From assembly GCF_040744945.1 (NCBI RefSeq), contig NZ_CP160453.1, positions 5,022,001 to 5,086,000 of the forward strand: a stretch of DNA of 64,000 bases, given 5' to 3'. Origin of the DNA: Saccharothrix sp. HUAS TT1. Lineage in GTDB: Bacteria; Actinomycetota; Actinomycetes; Mycobacteriales; Pseudonocardiaceae. Below the pieces are notes generated by a model. It had not been told where the DNA came from, did no database searches, and saw nothing but the letters and a program-made list of their open reading frames with translations. A program made the position numbers and the translations under genes. How positions within the stretch are numbered: the stretch's first letter is position 1; each line of letters opens with the position of its first letter. Below are positions 33,562 to 41,264 of the stretch, one piece after another.

Positions 33562-33909
33562 TCAGCGAAGCGTCCCCGCGTTTTCAGGCCATGGACCGGT
33601 GTTGCACGGGAAGGTTTTGCCGGCCGTGGTGGACCCGGTGGAGTCGGTTGCCGTCACGGCGATGTCGACCACCTCGCCGAGCACGCACTGACCCAGGAAG
33701 TAGCCACGGCCGTCGGAGGTCGGCACGGGGACGCCGTTCCTGGTCCAGGTCAAGGCCGCCGGCGCGGTGCCGCTCCGGACGGCGAAGCAGGTGAAGTGAC
33801 TGCCGTACGACTGGCAGCGGAGGTCGACGGAGGGTGCGGCCACCACAGGCGTGGCGGTGGTGATCATGGTGACGGCGGCTGCCGCCACCGCGAACACGCG
33901 TGCCCTCAA
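33562..33909 (-). CDS. Small secreted protein, hypothetical
   Basis: A 115-residue exported protein. The TTG start at 33909 is chosen because GGGAGG lies seven bases before it. It gives a good signal peptide (MRARVFAVAAAAVTMITTAT, cleavage near VVAAP). The mature part (about 90 residues) has four Cys (DLRCQSYGSHFTCFAV, GQCVLGEV, FPCNTG), likely in disulfides, and an immunoglobulin-like pattern (LTWTRNGVPVPTSDGRGYFL, VTATDSTGSTTAG). Its function is unknown. Confidence 0.65.
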   Translation of the reverse strand: MRARVFAVAAAAVTMITTATPVVAAPSVDLRCQSYGSHFTCFAVRSGTAPAALTWTRNGVPVPTSDGRGYFLGQCVLGEVVDIAVTATDSTGSTTAGKTFPCNTGPWPENAGTLR

Positions 33910-34181
33910 CGGAACCTCCCGCAACCGGTTGACCACACGCTAGCCGACCGGAGACCTCAGGTGAACGATTTCCGATCGCCCTTGGAATTCGCGGTTCGGA
34001 GTCGCCTCCATTGCCGGACCGATTCCGACCGCGGTCGATCTCCACATCAATTGCCGAACACCGTCGGCCGATCGCGACTCCCCGACCACGCGACTCTCCT
34101 GCGACGTGCCCGCCCGGCGGGGCGTGCCCGTTCAGGCGACGACCGCAGTCCGCGACAACGGCACCACCGTCGACCTCCACC

Positions 34182-34744
34182 TCACCCCGCAATCCGACGC
34201 CCACGCGCGACGAGTGCCGATCGCACCGACCGGGCACGGGGGTCGCGGCCCTGCTCTACGACCCGACCGACGGCATCGTCGGTGAGCAGTTCGCCGGGTT
34301 CGATCGTCATGTTCGGACCGGCCTGGGACCACACGGCGAAGGTGTGCGGGCGGCTGGGGATGTGGCAGAAGCCCTTGCTGCGCACCACGCCTTCCCCGTC
34401 GGCCAGGGCGGCGACCAGTCGGGCGGGGTGGAACGGCCGGTCGGCCCGGTAGGTGACCGAGCGGATGCCGTGCTCCTCCTCGGCGGCGGCGAGGTCGCGG
34501 TCGTCCAGTCGGTCGCCGCGTTCCAGTTCGGGCAGGAAGTTCGAGGCGTCGACCACGGTGACGATCGTGTCGAGGCGGGCGTGGTCGGACAGGCTCGTGC
34601 CGTCCTCGAACGTCCACTCGAACGTCGCGGCCACCGGCATCGGCTCGGAGATGCCGGTGGACTCGATCAGGATCGTGTCGAAGTGGTCTTCCCGGCGCCG
34701 AGGAAGCCGGACAGCACCGTGACGGGAACGCGCGAATCGGAGGT
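34182..34744 (-). pseudogene. Relic of a CobW/ZigA-type GTPase (zinc metallochaperone)
   Basis: On the minus strand the frame at 34744-34690 reads VPVTVLSGFLGAGKTT, the CobW P-loop. It then jumps, with a frame change, to FDTILIESTGISEPMPVAAT, losing roughly 70-80 residues including the CxCC metal motif. Homology goes on through LDTIVTVVDASNFLPELE. A second gap follows, then EHGIRSVTYRADRPFHPARL and RSKGFCHIPSRPHTFAVWSQ. No start codon remains upstream. It lies next to the zinc-free ribosomal gene set, where an intact CobW gene is common, so it is a decayed member of that zinc-starvation locus. Confidence 0.78.
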
Positions 34745-34768
34745 CAGGTGGTTCTTCCCGGATAGGGC

Positions 34769-34803
34769 CCGGTGTGCTCCGTCGCGCGGACGGAGCACAC
34801 CGG
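34769..34803 (-). terminator. Terminator of the minus-strand ribosomal protein operon
   Basis: A 15-bp perfect stem (34769-34783 with 34789-34803) with a GCGCG loop, five bases after the S18 stop. It separates the operon from the CobW relic. Confidence 0.85.
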
Positions 34804-34807
34804 ACGG

Positions 34808-35041
34808 TCAGCGACCCTGCGACGGGTAGGGGAGCAGTGCCATCTCGCGGGCGTTCTTGATGGCGGTGGCGACCTGGCGTTGTTGCTGCGGCGTCAGGCC
34901 GGTGACGCGGCGGGAGCGGATCTTGCCGCGGTCGGAGATGAACTTGCGCAGCAGCGTCGCGTCCTTCCAGTCCACGTCGGTGATGCCCTCTTTGCGCAGG
35001 AGGTTGACGCGGCGCTTGGCGGGGCGTTCGGGGCGGGGCAC
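34808..35041 (-). CDS. rpsR2: 30S ribosomal protein S18, zinc-independent paralogue
   Basis: A 77-residue bS18: [60 protein letters not shown]. The N-terminal Cys motif of zinc-type S18 is missing ([13 protein letters not shown]), so this is the C-minus form that replaces the zinc-binding protein during zinc starvation. It is the last gene of the operon L28-L33-S14-S18, 11 bases from S14, and is followed by a terminator. Confidence 0.95.
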   Translation of the reverse strand: MPRPERPAKRRVNLLRKEGITDVDWKDATLLRKFISDRGKIRSRRVTGLTPQQQRQVATAIKNAREMALLPYPSQGR

Positions 35042-35052
35042 GGTTGTTCCTC

Positions 35053-35349
35053 CTACCAGCTGGACTTGGTCACACCGGGGAGTTCGCCCCGGTGGGCCAT
35101 CTCGCGCAGGCGGATGCGCGACAGGCCGAAGGCGCGGAACACCGCGCGGGGCCTGCCGTCGACGGTGTCGCGGTTGCGCAGCCTGGTGGGGCTGGCGTCG
35201 CGCGGGAGCTTCTGCAACGCCCTGACGGCCTCGTCGCGCCGTTCGGGGTCGGTGCGGACGACCTCCTTCAGCTCCGCCCGCCGCTCGGCGTACCGGGCGA
35301 CGACCTCGCGCCGCTGCCGGTCCTTGGCGATCTTGGACTTCTTGGCCAT
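35053..35349 (-). CDS. rpsN2: 30S ribosomal protein S14, zinc-independent paralogue
   Basis: A 98-residue uS14 of the long, zinc-free type: [60 protein letters not shown]. It has no CxxC zinc ribbon. The ATG overlaps the L33 stop by one base. It sits in the operon with zinc-independent L28, L33 and S18 and should be made when Zur is released. Confidence 0.96.
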   Translation of the reverse strand: MAKKSKIAKDRQRREVVARYAERRAELKEVVRTDPERRDEAVRALQKLPRDASPTRLRNRDTVDGRPRAVFRAFGLSRIRLREMAHRGELPGVTKSSW

Positions 35350-35516
35350 CAGCGCTCCTCCTTGAAGTCGACGTGGCGGCGCACGACCGGGTCGAACTTG
35401 CGCAGCACCAGCCGGTCGGGGTCGTTGCGGCGGTTCTTGCGGGTCACGTAGGTGTAGCCGGTGCCCGCGGTCGACCTCATCTTGATGATCGGTCGGACGT
35501 CGGTGGACTTGGCCAT
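35349..35516 (-). CDS. rpmG2: 50S ribosomal protein L33, zinc-independent paralogue
   Basis: A 55-residue bL33: [20 protein letters not shown] then [20 protein letters not shown]. The CxxC pairs of the zinc form are absent. It starts on the base where L28 stops, so the genes are coupled. It is second in the operon. Confidence 0.95.
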   Translation of the reverse strand: MAKSTDVRPIIKMRSTAGTGYTYVTRKNRRNDPDRLVLRKFDPVVRRHVDFKEER

Positions 35517-35755
35517 CAGACCTTCACCCCCTGGCGGCGCAGCTCGGCCACCACGGCCTCGACGCCCCGCTTGTCCACGGTCTTGATGCCCTTGGTCGAC
35601 AGGGTCAGCACCACGTGCCGGTTCTCCGAGGGCAGCCAGAACCGGCGCCGCTGGGTGTTGGGCAGCCAACGCCGGGACGTGCGCCGGTGCGAGTGCGAGA
35701 CCTGCTTGCCGAAGCCGGGCTTGCGCCCGGTGACCTGGCAGTGCCGTGAGGACAC
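35516..35755 (-). CDS. rpmB2: 50S ribosomal protein L28, zinc-independent paralogue
   Basis: A 79-residue bL28: [20 protein letters not shown] then [19 protein letters not shown] and [20 protein letters not shown]. Only one Cys remains of the zinc motif (CQVTG), the C-minus arrangement. The GTG start lies 15 bases from the palindromic operator at 35770-35786. It is the first gene of the minus-strand operon, so its promoter must overlap that site. Confidence 0.95.
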   Translation of the reverse strand: MSSRHCQVTGRKPGFGKQVSHSHRRTSRRWLPNTQRRRFWLPSENRHVVLTLSTKGIKTVDKRGVEAVVAELRRQGVKV

Positions 35756-35769
35756 GCTACCTCCAGTTT

Positions 35770-35786
35770 GAAACGACAATCGTTTC
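35770..35786. promoter_or_regulatory. Candidate Zur operator between divergent ribosomal operons
   Basis: GAAACGA-CAA-TCGTTTC is a perfect 7-bp inverted repeat in a locally AT-richer stretch, placed between the L28 operon (minus) and the L31-L32 operon (plus). Its AT-rich palindromic form and this gene context match actinobacterial Zur boxes, which keep such operons off when zinc is plentiful. The TAGGCT at 35790-35795 could be a -10 element for the plus strand. Confidence 0.78.
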
Positions 35787-35877
35787 CGTTAGGCTAGCGC
35801 ACGTGGTTGCCGAGGGTGGTTCGAGCACCCGGCAACCCCGACCCCCGCGCCGAGCGGCACGACGAGATGGAGGAGTT

Positions 35878-36129
35878 GTGAAGCAGGGCATCCACCCCGA
35901 CTACCACCCGGTGGTCTTCCAGGACCAGGCGACCGGGAAGGCGTTCCTGACCCGGTCCACGGCCACGTCCGCCCGCACGATCGACTGGGAGGACGGCAAC
36001 ACCTACCCGCTCATCACCGTGGACATCACGTCCGACTCGCACCCGTTCTGGACCGGCGCGCAGCGCGTCATGGACACCGCGGGCCGCGTGGAGAAGTTCA
36101 ACCGCCGCTACGGCAAGAGGAACCGCTGA
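35878..36129 (+). CDS. rpmE2: 50S ribosomal protein L31 type B (zinc-independent)
   Basis: An 83-residue bL31 type [61 protein letters not shown]. It has no CxxC, as expected for the zinc-free form. The GTG start follows ATGGAGGAG. It is first in the plus-strand half of the zinc-starvation regulon; L32 follows after one base. Confidence 0.95.
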   Translation: MKQGIHPDYHPVVFQDQATGKAFLTRSTATSARTIDWEDGNTYPLITVDITSDSHPFWTGAQRVMDTAGRVEKFNRRYGKRNR

Positions 36130-36130
36130 C

Positions 36131-36292
36131 ATGGCCGTCCCCAAGCGCAAGACCTCGCGCAGCAACACCCGCCACCGCCGCTCGCAGTGGAAGGCCACCG
36201 CGCCGGACCTCGTGCCGGTGACCACCCTGGACGGCCGCAAGCTCACCGTGCCCCGCCGCCTCGTCGCCGCGTACCGCCGCGGCCTGCTGTGA
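36131..36292 (+). CDS. rpmF2: 50S ribosomal protein L32
   Basis: A 53-residue bL32: [20 protein letters not shown], then [20 protein letters not shown] and VAAYRRGLL. Cys residues are absent, so it is the zinc-free type like its neighbours. It starts one base after the L31 stop. The gene is short, but homology over its whole length is clear. Confidence 0.95.
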   Translation: MAVPKRKTSRSNTRHRRSQWKATAPDLVPVTTLDGRKLTVPRRLVAAYRRGLL

Positions 36293-36530
36293 CCTGAGGC
36301 CGACCCATGTCCTGAACGGGTTCGCGGAAATTCCGGACTACTGCGTGGGTGATTTTTCCTCGTTCATCATGCGAATGCGCTGTTTCTGGGTTATGTGAAT
36401 CGGGCCGGCGAACCTCCGTAATGGATCTTCACATGGTTCAGGTCATTCTCCTCGTGTGGTGGTGGTCGTTGTGATTGCACATAATTCTTGACCAAGTGCC
36501 GATCGGGTGTCTGATCAGGGAGGTGCCGGT

Positions 36531-37127
36531 ATGACACGAGCGGTGGGTCCGGGTTCGGCGGAAATGCCGGAGTTGCCCCGGCGCGAGCCGTACCGGACCT
36601 GGTTGGGGTCGGCGGTCGTGTTCGCGGTGATCGTGCTGCTGGTCGGCGCGCTGGTCGTGGTCGACTCGAACACCTCCGGCGCGGAGGAGGTCGCCCCGGG
36701 CACGACGGTGGACGTCGGCAAGGGCGTGACCTTCGTGCCGGCCGACGGGTGGTCCCTGGTCCGCGAGAACACGACGCCGGGCAGCGAAGCGGCCGTCGCC
36801 GCGCAGGGCGGCAGCTTCAGCGTGCAGGTCAAGGAGTGGGACGACAGCCTGGACGCCGAGGTGGAGCGGACTCGGCGCACCATCGACGCCAACTCGCTGC
36901 GGGTGATCGGCGACGGTGCGCCCTTCCGCACCGAGGGCGGCCTGACCGGCACGCGCCTGGGGTACACCGGGCCCACCACGCAGGGCTCCGCCTGGGTCGC
37001 GGTCGACGACGCGGCCGACCTGGCCGTGGTGGTCTTCGCCTCCAGCGTCCCGGAAACCGCCCAGCGGGTTTCCGGCCCGTTCGACGAAATGACCAACAGC
37101 ATCCGGATGACGGGAGCGGGCGCGTGA
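36531..37127 (+). CDS. Membrane-anchored hypothetical protein, partner of PrsW-like gene
   Basis: A 198-residue protein. A cytoplasmic N-terminus (about 25 residues) is followed by one membrane segment (WLGSAVVFAVIVLLVGALVV), then an extracellular domain. That domain reads VDVGKGVTFVPADGWSLVRE and VAVDDAADLAVVVFASSVPE, as in actinobacterial proteins found before PrsW-type proteases. The stop overlaps the next GTG (GTGA). It may be a substrate or regulator of the protease. A GGGAGG site is present. Confidence 0.72.
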   Translation: MTRAVGPGSAEMPELPRREPYRTWLGSAVVFAVIVLLVGALVVVDSNTSGAEEVAPGTTVDVGKGVTFVPADGWSLVRENTTPGSEAAVAAQGGSFSVQVKEWDDSLDAEVERTRRTIDANSLRVIGDGAPFRTEGGLTGTRLGYTGPTTQGSAWVAVDDAADLAVVVFASSVPETAQRVSGPFDEMTNSIRMTGAGA

Positions 37128-38302
37128 CGACCACCGGTGGACCCACCCGCTTTCTGGCGCCGGTGGGCGTCGACAGCTTCTGGCAGCCCCGTCGCGCGGC
37201 GTTCTGGCTGTTCGTGTTCTTAGTGGCGAACGGGTTGTTCTTCCAGACCACGCAGTTGCTCACGGCCTATCGGATCGTGCCGACCGCGGTGCTGTTCGGC
37301 ATCGTGGTCTGGACGCTCTACACGATCCCGGCGCTGCTGTTCTTCCGGTCGCTGGACGTTTTCGAGCAGCACCCGCCGCTCGGGTTCGTGATGGCGTTCG
37401 CCTGGGGCGGCCTGGCCGCCACCTACCTGGCCGTCCCGGCCAACGCCGCGATCTTCTCGCTGGCCGCCAAGCTCGGCGGGCCCCAGTACGGCAGCGACTG
37501 GGGCGCGGCGCTGGCCGGACCCACCATCGAGGAGCCGCTGAAGTACCTCGGCGTGGTCCTGCTGGTCCTCATCGCGCGCACCCAGTTCCCGACCGTCCTG
37601 TCCGTCGTGGTCACCGGCGCGATGGTCGGCCTGGGCTTCCAGGTGCTGGAGGACCTGTCCTACTCGCTCAACGCCGCCATCGCGTTCCCGATGGACAACG
37701 AGGTGCTGCCCGTGGCGCTCGTCCTGGGGTCGCGCGGGATCGTCAGCGGCATCTGGAGCCACGCCATGTACACGTCGATCTCGGCGTTCGGCATCGGCTA
37801 CTTCCTGACCCGCCGGCACAAGCCCGTCGCGCAGCGGCTGGCGGTGGCCGCGGGCGCGCTCGTCGTCGCCTGGTCGTTGCACTTCTTCTGGAACTCGCCG
37901 TTCTTCACCGACCTCGGGTTCTTCCCCAGCGTCCTGATCAAGGCCGTGCCGGTGGCCGTGGTGGGCTACCTGATCTGGCGGCTCGCGGGCAAGGAGGAGG
38001 GCAGCTACCTGAAGGTGCTGGCCGACCACTTCGTCTCCGACGACCTGATCACGGCGCAGGAGCGGGCGAACCTGCCCTCGCTGCTCGCCCGCCGCCGCGC
38101 CCGCAAGGCCGTGAAGAAGGCCCACGGCCGCGAGGCCGCCAAGGCGCTGCGCGAACTGCAACGCGAGCAGGTGCGGCTGGTGATGTACCACGGCCGCCAC
38201 GGCGCCGGGGCCAAGCTCGCCGACCACGAGTACGCCGTCCACCGCGCCCGCGCCCGCCTCGACGCCGCCACCGGCGGGGAGCACCCCTCCTCCGTCGCCT
38301 GA
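37124..38302 (+). CDS. PrsW-family intramembrane metalloprotease-like protein
   Basis: A 392-residue polytopic membrane protein with about eight helices and a long charged C-terminal tail (RRRARKAVKKAHGREAAKAL). PrsW features are ALAGPTIEEPLKYLGV (EExxK), LGFQVLEDLSYSLNAA (FxxxEDxxY), GIWSHAMYTSISAF and LHFFWNSP. Family members cut anti-sigma factors within the membrane. It is co-translated with a single-pass protein that could be its client. A TTA leucine codon occurs at 37220-37222, codon 33, so translation may depend on the rare bldA tRNA and so be tied to development. Confidence 0.85.
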   Translation: MTTTGGPTRFLAPVGVDSFWQPRRAAFWLFVFLVANGLFFQTTQLLTAYRIVPTAVLFGIVVWTLYTIPALLFFRSLDVFEQHPPLGFVMAFAWGGLAATYLAVPANAAIFSLAAKLGGPQYGSDWGAALAGPTIEEPLKYLGVVLLVLIARTQFPTVLSVVVTGAMVGLGFQVLEDLSYSLNAAIAFPMDNEVLPVALVLGSRGIVSGIWSHAMYTSISAFGIGYFLTRRHKPVAQRLAVAAGALVVAWSLHFFWNSPFFTDLGFFPSVLIKAVPVAVVGYLIWRLAGKEEGSYLKVLADHFVSDDLITAQERANLPSLLARRRARKAVKKAHGREAAKALRELQREQVRLVMYHGRHGAGAKLADHEYAVHRARARLDAATGGEHPSSVA

Positions 38303-38524
38303 TACGCCCCGGGAAGGACGCCCGGTCATGCCGACACCGCGACGATCGCACGAGTGCTCCGGCCGGTGGCCGCGGTGAACGCCCACGACATCAGGCGCGC
38401 GTTCGTGGGGTTCATGGGCGAACGGGGGCACGTGCGGCTGAAACCAGGGCGCGCAGATCGCCTTCTACGGCCCGAAGAAACTGGTCGAGCGGGGCCGCCG
38501 ACATGCCGATCGCGTGGCGGGTGT

Positions 38525-39859
38525 TCACCCGGTGCGGGGATCTCCCGCGTGCCGTGCTCGGGCGGGTCGGCGGTTGATGTAGGCGGTCAGGCCGCCGAGT
38601 TCTTCGTTGGCGATGAACGCCGACCGCACGTTGAGGAGGGCTTCCTCGGCGTGGTCGTGGCAGCCCCACGCGGCGTCGCCCCAGGCGTCGGCGATCTTGA
38701 GCTCGGCCGGCGCCGCGCACCCGTCGGCGCCGCCGAGCGCGCACTGCCGGGGGTGCGGCACGGCGGCCTGCGCGGCTTCGGCGGCGCGCATCCGCTCGGC
38801 CAGCTCCGCCGCGGCGGTGGCGCGCTGCTCGGCTTCGGCGCGCAGCTTCTGCTCCGCGCGCATCGCCTTGGTCAGCTCGGCGTGGGCCGCTTCGACGCGG
38901 GCCTCGGCGTCGCGACGGGCCTGCTCGGTGTGGTGACGTTCGATGGCCAGGGCCGCGGTGCCGGCGAAGACGCGGGCCAGGGCGAGGTCGGAGTCCTGCG
39001 GGGCGCGCGGGCTGCGGTGGTACATGGCGAAGGTGCCCAGCAGGCTCCCGTCGCGGGCCAGGATCGGCGTGGACCAGCACGCGGCCAGCCCGGCCCGGTC
39101 GGCCAGGCCCCGGAAGTCGTCCCAGAACGGGTCGGTGGCGATGTCGGTGACGACGACCGACTCCCGCCGGTGGGCGGCCGTGCCGCACGAGCCGACGCCC
39201 TCGCCGGTGGCGATCCCGTCGATGGCCTGGTTGTAGAAGTCGGGCAGGCTGGGCGCGGCCCCGTGGCGCAGGTGCAGCCCGTCGGGTTCGGCGAGCAGGA
39301 CCGAGACGAGCACTTCCTGCGGCGCCAGGTCTTCGATGCAGCGGGCCATCCCGTCGAGGACCTCGGTCAGCGGCGCCTGCCGGGCGATCTGCTCCAGCAG
39401 GGCGCGGTGCTCGGCCATCAGGTGCTGGGCGTGCTTGACCTGGGTGGTCTCCACACCGATCACCCGGATCCCGACGACCTCGCCCTCGCCGTCGCGCCGA
39501 GGCTCGTAGGTGAAGTCGAAGAACGCCTCCCGGCCGTGCGGGCCGGTGTCGAGCACGATCCGCACGTCGCGACCGGTGTAGGGCTCACCGGTGCGGTAGA
39601 CCTCGTCGAGCAGGGCGATGAAGCCTTGACCAGCCAGTTCGGGCATCAACTCCGCCAGCGGGACGCCGGTGCGCGCCCGGTGCTCGCCGATGGTGGCGAA
39701 GAACGCCGGGTTCGCCGCCTCCACCACGTGCGCCGACCCCGCCAGCGCGGCGAACACGGCGATGGACTGCCCGAACAAGTCCCGCAGGTCCCCCGCGGCA
39801 GCCTGCCCGGCAACCGCGGACCCCGCGGTGGAGGGGTGCTGGTCTGGTACCGCTGTCAT
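38525..39859 (-). CDS. PAS-GAF sensor protein with C-terminal Cys/His module
   Basis: A 444-residue soluble protein. An N-terminal PAS domain (about 25-145: SIAVFAALAGSAHVVEAANP, PHGREAFFDFTYEPRRDGEG) precedes a GAF domain (about 165-310: GVGSCGTAAHRRESVVVTDI, WSTPILARDGSLLGTFAMYH). A long coiled coil follows (about 310-370, RRDAEARVEAAHAELTKAMR). The C-terminal 70 residues carry PRQCALGGADGCAAPAELKI and WGDAAWGCHDHAEEALLNV, a Cys/Cys/Cys/His set that could bind a metal. No kinase, phosphatase or DNA-binding domain is present, so output is probably protein-protein. It looks like a redox or light-linked sensor, but the signal is unknown. Confidence 0.78.
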   Translation of the reverse strand: MTAVPDQHPSTAGSAVAGQAAAGDLRDLFGQSIAVFAALAGSAHVVEAANPAFFATIGEHRARTGVPLAELMPELAGQGFIALLDEVYRTGEPYTGRDVRIVLDTGPHGREAFFDFTYEPRRDGEGEVVGIRVIGVETTQVKHAQHLMAEHRALLEQIARQAPLTEVLDGMARCIEDLAPQEVLVSVLLAEPDGLHLRHGAAPSLPDFYNQAIDGIATGEGVGSCGTAAHRRESVVVTDIATDPFWDDFRGLADRAGLAACWSTPILARDGSLLGTFAMYHRSPRAPQDSDLALARVFAGTAALAIERHHTEQARRDAEARVEAAHAELTKAMRAEQKLRAEAEQRATAAAELAERMRAAEAAQAAVPHPRQCALGGADGCAAPAELKIADAWGDAAWGCHDHAEEALLNVRSAFIANEELGGLTAYINRRPARARHAGDPRTG

Positions 39860-40049
39860 CGTGTGGTCCGCTCCTCGTCTGTGGTGCTGATCGTAGTGCC
39901 GGGACGAGGGGCGTGCGACGTTCCGAGGTGGGGGCGGGGGTTCCTCGTGCCCCCGTCCCCACCTCTGTCCCTGTCGGTCTCAACGTGGGAAGCCGACGTA
40001 GAGGTGGTCGCGCGGAAGGGCGTTCTGGTTCCCGCCGGCGCCCCGGGGC

Positions 40050-40601
40050 TCACCCCGCTTCGGTGGCCTCGTCGCCGGCGGCGCGCAGCAGGTCGTCGCG
40101 GGCGCGGGCGACGCGGGAGCGGATGGTGCCCACCGGGCAGCCGACCACGTCGGCGGCCTCGGCGTAGGACAGGCCCAGGATCTGGGTGAGCACCAGGGCC
40201 TCGCGGCGGTCGGGGCTGAGCGTGTCGATCAGCGCGTTCAGCGCGACGGTGTCCTCGAAGCCGGGGTCGGCGGCCTTGCGGTCGGCCTCGTGCGCCCAGT
40301 CGGCGCCGGAGGAGAGCCGGGGTCGTGACTGCGCCGTGCGGATGTGGTCGACCACGACGCGGCGGGCGATGACCAGCAGCCAGGTGCGTGCCGAGGAGCG
40401 GCCGGCGAAGCGGCGCAGGCTGGGCAGGGCGCGGGCGTAGGTCTCCTGCGCGAGGTCGTCCGCCAGCCCCACATCGGTCAGATGGGCGAGGAAGCGCCAC
40501 ACGTCGCGCTGGGTGGCGCGGACGAACCGCTCCAGGGCGTCGCGGTCGCCGGAGCGCGCCGCGAGTGCCCAGCGGGTGCCCTCGTCATCGGGTGCTGTCA
40601 C
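40050..40601 (-). CDS. ECF-family RNA polymerase sigma factor
   Basis: A 183-residue ECF sigma factor. Sigma2 spans about 20-95 ([59 protein letters not shown]). Sigma4 spans about 118-175 ([50 protein letters not shown]). It resembles the SigC-type group. The GTG start is 64 bases from a divergent zinc-finger anti-sigma gene which is broken by a frameshift, so this sigma factor may lack its normal brake. Confidence 0.93.
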   Translation of the reverse strand: MTAPDDEGTRWALAARSGDRDALERFVRATQRDVWRFLAHLTDVGLADDLAQETYARALPSLRRFAGRSSARTWLLVIARRVVVDHIRTAQSRPRLSSGADWAHEADRKAADPGFEDTVALNALIDTLSPDRREALVLTQILGLSYAEAADVVGCPVGTIRSRVARARDDLLRAAGDEATEAG

Positions 40602-40664
40602 GATTCCGGATCGTAACCACACCTCGTGGGGAACTCGTGAGCCGAATGGAGCGACTGTTGGTGC

Positions 40665-41180
40665 GTGGACTGCCGATCCTGCCGTGAAGCGCTCTCGGCC
40701 CGCCTTGACGGCGAGGTCGAGCCCGTGCCCGCCGCCGAGACGGACGCGCATCTGGCGCAGTGCCCCGCCTGCACCCGGCGGCAGGCAGGCGCACAGGCGC
40801 TGACCAGGTCCATCCGGGTCCGGCCGGCAGGACCGGGCCCGGAATTCGTCGACGCCGTGCCGGCCGCCGCCCCACCCCGCCACACCGCCCTGGCGCCGGG
40901 CCTGGACCCCGCTGCGGTCGCCCCATCGTCCAACTGTGGCTCGCCCTGGCCCAGCTGCTCGCCGGGACCACCGGCGACCACTCCGACGGCGGCGCCATCG
41001 CCCTCGACCGGCGCGACCGCGCGCCGGCCGGCGGTGCGGAATCCAGGGAGGCCGCGGAGGCTGAGCCGGGGTTGGCCGACGCGCTCGCGCTGCGCGCGAC
41101 GCTGTGGCCCGAAGGCGCGCGGGCGTCGTCTGGCAGGACCTCCAGGAACGCGTCCTCGTCGGGCTCAAGCAGAGGCGGGG
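40665..41180 (+). pseudogene. Frameshifted zinc-finger anti-sigma factor
   Basis: The GTG-started frame gives [20 protein letters not shown], then [16 protein letters not shown] zf-HC2 residues ([15 protein letters not shown]) and SIRVRPAGP: a typical ZAS domain with CxxC-H-CxxC. About 85 codons in, near 40920, the membrane part continues in a different frame as [13 protein letters not shown]. The downstream sequence is rearranged and no further membrane helices are found. The ZAS domain alone may still be made. It faces away from the ECF sigma gene; the end point of the relic is approximate. Confidence 0.68.
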
Positions 41181-41193
41181 CTGAACCAGGACA

Positions 41194-41252
41194 CCGCGTG
41201 TGCCCTGCCCGTGCCACTCGTGGTCGATGCGGCACGGGCAGGGCACACGCGG
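41194..41252 (-). terminator. Very long hairpin after the PepSY gene
   Basis: Two 22-base arms, 41194-41215 and 41231-41252, are perfect complements with a 15-base loop. The hairpin lies 13 bases beyond the stop of the minus-strand PepSY gene. Confidence 0.85.
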
Positions 41253-41264
41253 GTGGGCGAGCGG

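Noticed and set aside
38354..38510. Segments reading AHDIRRAFVGFMGERGH and QIAFYGPKKLVE on the plus strand
   Set aside because: They recall tRNA synthetase N-terminal and FYGPK motifs but are too short, in different frames, and could be chance; not called as a relic.
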